From Colwellia sp. 1_MG-2023 (GTDB taxonomy: Bacteria > Pseudomonadota > Gammaproteobacteria > Enterobacterales > Alteromonadaceae): a DNA stretch of 64,000 nt. Of this stretch, positions 58,857 through 64,000 are shown in pieces (within the stretch, counting starts at the first letter, position 1; each line of letters opens with the position of its first letter). The notes beneath the pieces were generated by a model, which worked only from the letters and a program-made list of their open reading frames with translations, was not told where the DNA came from and searched no databases. The position numbers and the translations under genes were made by a program. The stretch lies in contig NZ_JAUOPE010000004.1 of the NCBI RefSeq assembly GCF_030546755.1, forward strand, positions 186,001 to 250,000, written 5' to 3'.

Positions 58857-59096
58857 ATGTTAGGCGAAAATCACTCATTACTAAACGACTTTCCTGAACA
58901 CCAAGAGACTATTAAGCAATTAAATAATAGCAATCAAGCTTTTGCTAAAAATGCACAACGTTATCATGCGCTCGATGCTGAAATTAGAGAGCTAGAACTT
59001 AATAACGCGCCAATAGATGATGAAACTTTACACCAGTTAAAGAAAGAGCGAGCAGAGTTGAAAGATATACTTTACCAGAAAATATTGAATGCATAA
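58857..59096 (+). CDS. DUF465/YdcH-family small protein
   Basis: A 79-residue helical-hairpin protein of the YdcH (DUF465) family. It shows HSLLNDFPEHQETIKQL, AQRYHALDAEIRELE and LKKERAELKDILYQ. The family is widespread and of unknown function. A ribosome-binding site (CAAGGAG) lies before the ATG. It is 100 bp after the KefC-like gene on the same strand. Confidence 0.87.
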   Translation: MLGENHSLLNDFPEHQETIKQLNNSNQAFAKNAQRYHALDAEIRELELNNAPIDDETLHQLKKERAELKDILYQKILNA

Positions 59097-59159
59097 GATG
59101 TTTTAGCTTGGATTTGAGCTGACAGTTATCCGTTTTCAATTGAGGAATGTCAGTTTAAA

Positions 59160-59700
59160 TTTGAACTAATTCTTCTCTGCTCAATTCAATTTCCTATCCA
59201 GTAGCGTTTATCGTGGCGTTCTGCAACAGGTTTTTTTACTGTTTTGCGAAACTAAATCACAAGACAATTATTAAGAAGGTTTGTTAATGCGCTACTCTCG
59301 ATAGACCACACGAGCACTATAAAGCCGTTACATATGTCATCACACTGTTTCCTATATGGTTGAGAGTCTGTTGCTGTCTTTTCAATAGCTAACCATGCTT
59401 TAGACTATTAAAGAATTCTTTTCAACAATAGCATTATACTAACACGAACATGAATCACCCTTGCTAGCATATTGTGACTCCATGTCAGTGTAAAACACCA
59501 AGCCTTTGGTTGGCTCAAGTCAGTTATAATCTTTCATCATTTTTTTGCTCACCAAATCAGCGGTTATATGTTTATTGATTCGCCAACCAATAGTGTAACG
59601 AAAATAAGCCCATAACAATGGCTATCTTCATCCGGCCTCCGCTAGCTACCAGAACAGCCATATCATTAGCTCATACCCGATTGGGTGCAACAAGGTTCAA
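59160..59700 (-). mobile_element. Decayed IS3-family transposase remnant
   Basis: Minus-strand translation in mixed frames gives ITADLVSKKMMKDY, then GLVFYTDMESQYASK (59457-59515), matching the IS3 OrfB core GLVFHTDRGSQYTS. Lower coordinates give FFNSLKHG-LLKRQQQTLNHIG, which matches the FFGSLKHDWLLK...TREHM region. Stops and shifts break every frame, and one catalytic stretch between them is deleted or altered. No terminal inverted repeats were identified. It fills most of the 816-bp gap 59097-59912. Confidence 0.75.
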
Positions 59701-59775
59701 TCTCTAATTTTATAGTTTGCCAGCAACGTCACTGTGTTTGCTTTTGGCTGTTACCCAAAACTTAAGCTTAACTAT

Positions 59776-59873
59776 TAGTTAGCTCTCGATAGCGTAAGCA
59801 TTTTATCTAATATTTTTTGAAAATGATTCAAAATGAACACTGTTTCCTAAATAAAATAGATGGTCATAATTTA
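59776..59873 (+). promoter_or_regulatory. Duplicated promoter element, copy B (before nitroreductase gene)
   Basis: Gapless homologue of 56171-56268 at about 80 of 98 positions. It ends 39 bp before the nitroreductase start. Conservation is highest in AT-rich TTTTATCTAATATTTTTTG and in AACACTGTTTCCTAAATA. It stops before the ribosome-binding sites, as expected of a shared promoter/operator rather than a coding duplication. Confidence 0.75.
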
Positions 59874-59912
59874 TATTGAGTCTAGAAAATACAATTATTA
59901 ACAGGAAATATT

Positions 59913-60569
59913 ATGGAACACCAAATAATTACAGATCTCAATGGTCGATATACAACGAAACATTATGATAGTAGTCGTAAAATTTCAAAGGAAAACTTAA
60001 ATGTTATTCTTGAGGCCATGCGGTTATCTGCCTCGAGTATAAACTCGCAACCGTGGAAGTTTATAATTATCGAAAGTGATACAGCCAAAGAAAGAATGCA
60101 TAAAACTTTTGAAGAAAACTTTCAATTTAACCAGAAACATGTATTCGACAGTTCCCATATTATTTTATTTGCACACAACCCGCGTTATACACGTGATGAC
60201 TATGCCAAAGTAGTAGACCAAAGTATTAAAGATAAGCGTGTAGCATTGGAAAACCGTGACCAAGCCTTTGGAGGTTTCGCTTTTGTTGATTTGAATACAG
60301 ATGAAAGCGGTGATAATAGAGCGTGGACGAAAGCACAAACATATATTGCCCTTGGCAACACATTGCATACTTTAGCACGACTAAAAATTGATTCGACACC
60401 AATGGAGGGTGTTGACAGTGAGGCGATAGCCAAAGAATTTAGCAGTGAGCTTGATGGGTATATTTGTGAAGTTGGACTAGCTATAGGGTACAAAGACCCT
60501 AAGCAGGACTATAACTATCCGTTGCCAAAATCGAGATTAGCTCAAGAACAGGTGATACAAATCTTGTAA
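59913..60569 (+). CDS. Nitroreductase-family flavoprotein
   Basis: A 218-residue FMN-dependent NAD(P)H nitroreductase of the NfsB type. It has RYTTKHYDSSRKISKENLNVI, RLSASSINSQPWKFIIIES (FMN binding), QTYIALGNTLHTLARL, and the C-terminal AIGYKDPKQDYNYPLPKSR. Such enzymes reduce nitro-compounds, quinones or other electrophiles. AGGAAA lies ahead of the start. It shares its promoter with the KefF-like gene. Confidence 0.92.
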   Translation: MEHQIITDLNGRYTTKHYDSSRKISKENLNVILEAMRLSASSINSQPWKFIIIESDTAKERMHKTFEENFQFNQKHVFDSSHIILFAHNPRYTRDDYAKVVDQSIKDKRVALENRDQAFGGFAFVDLNTDESGDNRAWTKAQTYIALGNTLHTLARLKIDSTPMEGVDSEAIAKEFSSELDGYICEVGLAIGYKDPKQDYNYPLPKSRLAQEQVIQIL

Positions 60570-60648
60570 TACCAAAAGGAAGCATATTTAAATAATTTTT
60601 ATTGCGTATATGTTTATCAGCCGAAAATTAAGGGAAAAGGAAAAAAGC

Positions 60649-61440
60649 ATGACTAAGAAAATCACAATTGGTGTTACGGATCTTTCATTTCATCGCGTAG
60701 CGGCCTCTTTATTAGGGCACATTATAGAGAGGTTTGGTTTTGAAGTGGAAAGAGTGTACTCACCACACGAACAAAACTTTGAGAAGCTTAAACAAGGTGA
60801 TGTTGGTTTACTAGCATCAGCTTGGTTACCATCAAGCCACGGTGGCTACAAAGCAGAAGTAGAAAAAACTGTTCCACTAATAGAATTGGGGCTACATTAT
60901 GAACCATATGCGCTTTGGGGTGTACCTGAATATATTCCTGCATCGGAAGTAAATACAGTTGAAGATTTAAAAAAGCCAAGTGTAAGTTTAAAAATGGTAA
61001 AAAAAATCCAAGGAATTAATCAAGGTGCCGGGATTTCAAGGTTTTCACAAAGCATCGTAAAACATTATCACTTAAATGATCTTGGGTATGAGTTTTTTAC
61101 CGGAACTGAAGAAGATTGTTTTACAACCTTTGAACAAAATGTTGCAGGTAGCAAGTGGTTTGTTGTTCCTTTATGGAAACCGCAGTTTCTACATTACAAA
61201 CACAATATACGTGAATTAACTGAACCGGAAGGGTTATTAGGTACAGTTGACAAGGCGGTGTTATTGATGCGTAAAGATGTATCTGAAATGTTTTCTCAAG
61301 AACAATTGGCTACCCTTGATAGTTTGAGGTTTGGCAACCAGGTTATAGCAGAATTAGACTATAAAGTTTGCCGAGAAAACCTAGATGTGGACGCAGTAAC
61401 TTTACAATGGTTAAAGGAAAATAGTCACTACCTTGGGTAG
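60649..61440 (+). CDS. OpuAC-type glycine-betaine-binding-like protein without signal peptide
   Basis: A 263-residue protein of the OpuAC/ProX fold. It shows KITIGVTDLSFHRVAASLLGHII, LLASAWLPSSHGGY, YEPYALWGVPEYIP and KWFVVPLWKPQFLH, with Trp residues as in the betaine aromatic cage. Normal members are secreted, but neither start here (ATG 60649 with AAAAGG upstream, or the unlikely 60610) gives a hydrophobic leader. A cytoplasmic ligand-binding role is therefore probable. It lies 79 bp after the nitroreductase gene, in the same direction. Confidence 0.8.
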   Translation: MTKKITIGVTDLSFHRVAASLLGHIIERFGFEVERVYSPHEQNFEKLKQGDVGLLASAWLPSSHGGYKAEVEKTVPLIELGLHYEPYALWGVPEYIPASEVNTVEDLKKPSVSLKMVKKIQGINQGAGISRFSQSIVKHYHLNDLGYEFFTGTEEDCFTTFEQNVAGSKWFVVPLWKPQFLHYKHNIRELTEPEGLLGTVDKAVLLMRKDVSEMFSQEQLATLDSLRFGNQVIAELDYKVCRENLDVDAVTLQWLKENSHYLG

Positions 61441-61452
61441 TGACTATTTTCC
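61416..61452 (+). terminator. Perfect 17-bp hairpin spanning the OpuAC stop codon
   Basis: Arms GGAAAATAGTCACTACC (61416-61432) and its exact complement (61436-61452) are separated by three bases. The right arm contains the TAG stop and a T4 stretch. It probably acts as a terminator that overlaps coding sequence, or as a 3'-end stabiliser. Confidence 0.8.
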
Positions 61453-61548
61453 ATAGGGAACCGTGTAAGCTAAAGCTTAACATACAGAGAACGCTGTACT
61501 AGAAGTAGTAAATTGTCTCTGTTTATTGTTCAAAACGGGAGAGCGACA

Positions 61549-61953
61549 ATGTTTAATCAACATGGTGAGTTTGAAATATCAACTCAAGATAAGATTATTG
61601 AAATTAAACTAAAAGGCGCGTTTTACTGTATCGGCGCAAAAAAATATGCCGATACACTTAAGAAAGTCATAACCTCTTTGAACAAGTCAAGTTTTAGCTT
61701 ATGCGTAGATATAACTCAGGTTGAAGGGGGAACACCAGAAGCATTTGAAGAGCTGGAGAAATTAAATCAATGGGTTATTACAAAAGGAATGACTGGAAAA
61801 GCATTTGTAAAAAGGAGTTCATTGATTTGTAGTATGCTTAGAAAATATTGCCCCACAATAAGACTACAGAATTGTAAGGGGTTTTACTCTACAAGCGAGG
61901 CCAGAGCATGGTTGACCTCTTTAACCAATGAATACTCTGGTAGAGTTGCCTGA
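61549..61953 (+). CDS. Small STAS-like domain protein
   Basis: A 134-residue cytoplasmic protein. An alternating beta/alpha pattern (KIIEIKLKGAFYCIGAKKYAD, SFSLCVDITQVEGGTPEAF, and a C-terminal GFYSTSEARAWL) resembles a STAS/anti-sigma-antagonist-type fold. A conserved phospho-Ser is not obvious. I assign it only tentatively. ATG 61549 with GGGAG is preferred over the longer frame from 61513. Confidence 0.65.
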   Translation: MFNQHGEFEISTQDKIIEIKLKGAFYCIGAKKYADTLKKVITSLNKSSFSLCVDITQVEGGTPEAFEELEKLNQWVITKGMTGKAFVKRSSLICSMLRKYCPTIRLQNCKGFYSTSEARAWLTSLTNEYSGRVA

Positions 61954-62108
61954 TATATATTATGTCTGCTTGGGTTGCTGTTTGTAGGGTTTTATAGTTG
62001 GTTAATAGCCGATCATATGTTTTATTTTGTGTGTCAAACAGCAATGTATTATATATTGATATTAGTTGTTCATAGAATCGGTGCTTGAGAAGTGCCTCTT
62101 AGCTTTAA

Positions 62109-62888
62109 TTACCTAAGTTTTTTCTTAATTGTATCCCAAGCAGCATTGATTAATTTTGCTTCATTTTCTGCTTGGGCTTTCCTAGTACCAGATAAGCTAG
62201 CAATTTTGTCTGGATGGTAAAGTTTGATCAGTTGCATATAGGCAATTTTATATTCTTTAAGTGAACAACCTTGGCCTTTTCCCAAAATTTCGCATGCGTC
62301 TGGAAAGTATTGTGGATTTAAATGACCTGAATCGGCACCATTTGAGTGGCTTTGATTTTGTCCATCTTGGGTATTTTCTTGTCTAGAATAGTCTTGATTA
62401 CTTTGACTATTCTTACGATTTGAACGCGTTCTTTCTTGCTCTCGCTTTAGGTTTTCAGCTTCCCGACGAATTGCCTCTTCAGCTTCTCTGCGTTGGCGTT
62501 CAATGTCTTGTTCAGCTTGTTGTTTTTGTCGCCTTAGTTCTTCTTCAACTTCTTGCTTTTGACGATATAGCTCAGCTTCTGCTTGCTCCTTTTGCTGTTC
62601 TATATCGGCGACATATCCAGCTCTTGCGCGACGAAAACTAAGTGTTCCAAATAAGTCACTAATCCAGTACTTGAATTTAGTTACGGGTTGTTCAAAATTC
62701 AGAATAATACCTACAACAAAACAAACCGTTGCTAAGTCTCTATACTCCATTTGCATGAATACTGGATAAAAACTTAGGATGATAATCGCCCCGAATACCA
62801 TCAGAAACGGATTAAATTTTTTAAACAGTTTACCTACGATGTAGCCTAGAAAAATTAAACCTGCCGCACCAAATAACAACTCTGTCAT
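62109..62888 (-). CDS. Membrane-anchored coiled-coil J-domain protein
   Basis: A 259-residue protein. Two or three N-terminal helices (about 3-66) precede a long charged coiled coil rich in Glu, Gln and Arg (about 90-155) and a Ser/Gln linker. A C-terminal J domain has the HPD motif at 225-227 (LYHPDKIASL). The J domain would recruit DnaK to the membrane. It overlaps the small membrane gene by four bases and follows the coupling-protein gene, so it belongs to the conjugation operon. Confidence 0.85.
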   Translation of the reverse strand: MTELLFGAAGLIFLGYIVGKLFKKFNPFLMVFGAIIILSFYPVFMQMEYRDLATVCFVVGIILNFEQPVTKFKYWISDLFGTLSFRRARAGYVADIEQQKEQAEAELYRQKQEVEEELRRQKQQAEQDIERQRREAEEAIRREAENLKREQERTRSNRKNSQSNQDYSRQENTQDGQNQSHSNGADSGHLNPQYFPDACEILGKGQGCSLKEYKIAYMQLIKLYHPDKIASLSGTRKAQAENEAKLINAAWDTIKKKLR

Positions 62889-63115
62889 AGTTCTTGTAAT
62901 TTCCTATAAAGCGGTTTCCATGTATGTATTAGCAGCCCAACTACAAATGATAATGTCAGCGGCCACCAGTCAATAGTTGAAACAATTGTAAAAACAGGGG
63001 CTAAAAAGCAAAGTACTAGAATACCCCAAATCGAAATACCATTTCGGAAAAACCAACCAATAAATAGACCAGCAAACCAAAATATACCTAAAAACACCAT
63101 AGTATCCGTATTCAT
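62885..63115 (-). CDS. Small membrane protein of the conjugation operon
   Basis: A 76-residue protein with three predicted hydrophobic segments (MVFLGIFWFAGLFIGWF, ILVLCFLAPVFTIVSTI, LTLSFVVGLLIHTW). I do not recognise the family. The pattern resembles the N-terminal membrane part of the downstream J-domain protein. It starts two bases after the coupling-protein stop and overlaps the J-domain gene (ATGA). Confidence 0.72.
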   Translation of the reverse strand: MNTDTMVFLGIFWFAGLFIGWFFRNGISIWGILVLCFLAPVFTIVSTIDWWPLTLSFVVGLLIHTWKPLYRKLQEL

Positions 63116-63117
63116 TG

Positions 63118-64000
63118 CTATATCCTTAATTTGGTGTCGAATTCAATTCTAACCGACTGTTCGCTACATTGTGCTGGTTCTTTTTTGGCTAAACGAGCAT
63201 AACGGGAATGATTAAAAAAGTTAACTGTCTCAACGATGGTTGGTTGGTAATGTTTTGAAATATAAACCGCTTGGTTATCAGCCAATGTTCTGAGTTGCCC
63301 TGAAGATAATAAATCGAGTTCGTTATAATGTTGCACAACACTTGTGAAATTTTCTCGTTGCGAGATCACTCGCTTACCAATTATCTTTACAAACTCTTCA
63401 TTAGTATCTAAATCACCGCCTTTAAATATTAACGAGCTGCCAATACCAGCTTTTATTGCTTTTGCCCGTTGTTCGCCATATTTATCTTCTAGTTGAGATA
63501 TACCCTGAAAAACCAAAGATAATGATACTCGGTACTTTCGAACATTGGTGATAATGGTATTAAAATTATGAATGTAAGAATTACCAAACTCATCTAAGAA
63601 AGCGAATATATCTAATTCATGCTTTGTGGGTTTCGCTTTCATTACTTCAGCGAAAAGACGAGCGTAAAATACATCGATAATGAACTGATAATAAGCTTGT
63701 TGTGACTCTGGGAAATTTAAGTAAACAATCGTTTTTTGTTGGCGAATACTCTCTAGCTCTAGCGTGTCTGAACTTAATAACTCTCGCACTTGTGGGTTGT
63801 TCAATTGCTTTAATGCTGTTTTACAGATAGTGACATAGCTACTGAGCATTTTTTCATTACTGGTTGTTAAGCCAATCCATGATTCAACCAAACTTTTATC
63901 TTTTGGGTAATGTGGATTAACCGCATTTTCAGCTACCCAATCATCTAAACCAGAGCCATCACTACCAAAGCGCTGCACTAACGAATTCAGCTCAACAAGG
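63118..64000 (-). CDS. Type IV coupling protein (TraD/TraG family), C-terminal part
   Basis: The 294 visible codons are open to the window edge, so the 5' part (Walker A, membrane helices) is outside. Seen are IFAFLDEFGNSYIHNF with the Walker B Asp-Glu, VRKYRVSLSLVFQGISQLEDKYG (arginine/sensor region), GSSLIFKGGD and LSSGQLRTLADNQAVYISKHY, characteristic of VirD4/TraD ATPases. These link relaxosomes to the mating channel. It shows that the element from yicC onward is, or derives from, a conjugative or mobilisable element. Confidence 0.9.
   Translation of the reverse strand, partial: LVELNSLVQRFGSDGSGLDDWVAENAVNPHYPKDKSLVESWIGLTTSNEKMLSSYVTICKTALKQLNNPQVRELLSSDTLELESIRQQKTIVYLNFPESQQAYYQFIIDVFYARLFAEVMKAKPTKHELDIFAFLDEFGNSYIHNFNTIITNVRKYRVSLSLVFQGISQLEDKYGEQRAKAIKAGIGSSLIFKGGDLDTNEEFVKIIGKRVISQRENFTSVVQHYNELDLLSSGQLRTLADNQAVYISKHYQPTIVETVNFFNHSRYARLAKKEPAQCSEQSVRIEFDTKLRI

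Noticed and set aside
59293-59357. Possible third copy of the duplicated promoter (shares ACACTGTTTCCTA and CTCTCGATAG)
   Set aside because: Only two short blocks match, at different spacing, and the segment reads as IS3 transposase remnant; likely chance, though worth a proper alignment.
1-64000. tRNA genes, rRNA genes or CRISPR arrays
   Set aside because: Read through for cloverleaf-like CCA-ended segments and regularly spaced repeats; none was convincing. A covariance-model scan would settle it.

Overview
The window looks like a chromosomal segment of a marine gammaproteobacterium of the Alteromonadales, most like Colwellia, Thalassotalea or their relatives. This is an inference from the AT-rich composition, from gene neighbourhoods (lexA next to a caa3 oxidase operon; pyrE-rph-yicC) and from protein character. 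It is not a database result. No rRNA, tRNA or CRISPR array was seen.

Left part (1-7756): a response regulator cut by the window edge and a TonB-dependent receptor are divergent from a five-gene operon. That operon encodes a GntP-family permease, an exported MetX-like alpha/beta hydrolase, 3-hydroxybutyrate dehydrogenase and both subunits of a 3-oxoacid CoA-transferase. Together they would import 3-hydroxybutyrate or its esters and convert it to acetoacetyl-CoA.

Core housekeeping part (7779-31731): it holds a DUF938 methyltransferase, a COG3146-type acyltransferase, lexA with two SOS boxes, and a full cytochrome c oxidase locus. That locus has coxB with two cytochrome c domains, coxA, ctaG, coxC, a DUF2909 gene, surf1, a CxxxC protein, ctaA, ctaB and sco. 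It is followed by a polysaccharide deacetylase, a MATE transporter, a TraT-like lipoprotein, nfuA, an M14 peptidase, comF, bioH, a flagellar-rod-like small protein with a HEMAH protease, pyrE and rph.

Variable segment between rph and yicC (31919-38255): rph and yicC lie about 6.6 kb apart. Between them are a TPR histidine kinase, a thioredoxin / Tat-exported subunit / GMC dehydrogenase trio with overlapping genes, and a lipoprotein.

Integrated element (about 39231 to beyond 64000): a tyrosine integrase gene starts about 200 bp after the intact 3' end of yicC. It is preceded by repeated GGTGACAT sites. The right edge carries a type IV coupling protein in an operon with a small membrane protein and a membrane-anchored coiled-coil J-domain protein. 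The genes expected after yicC are not reached, so the element runs past the window.

The cargo falls into two themes. The first is electrophile and thiol/redox defence: two ABM-domain proteins, a VOC protein, a 2OG-Fe(II) oxygenase, LysR, a royal-jelly-family protein, glutaredoxin 2, a KefF/KefC-like pair and a nitroreductase. The second is environmental sensing: an MCP, a thioredoxin-like protein, an MHYT histidine kinase, a broken GGDEF gene, a GAF/PAS/GGDEF/EAL protein and periplasmic solute-binding proteins. Gene-free gaps, an IS3 remnant, a TauE/SafE fragment and a frameshifted cyclase show active decay there. A duplicated promoter of about 98 bp precedes both the KefF-like and the nitroreductase gene and is the best new regulatory signal found.
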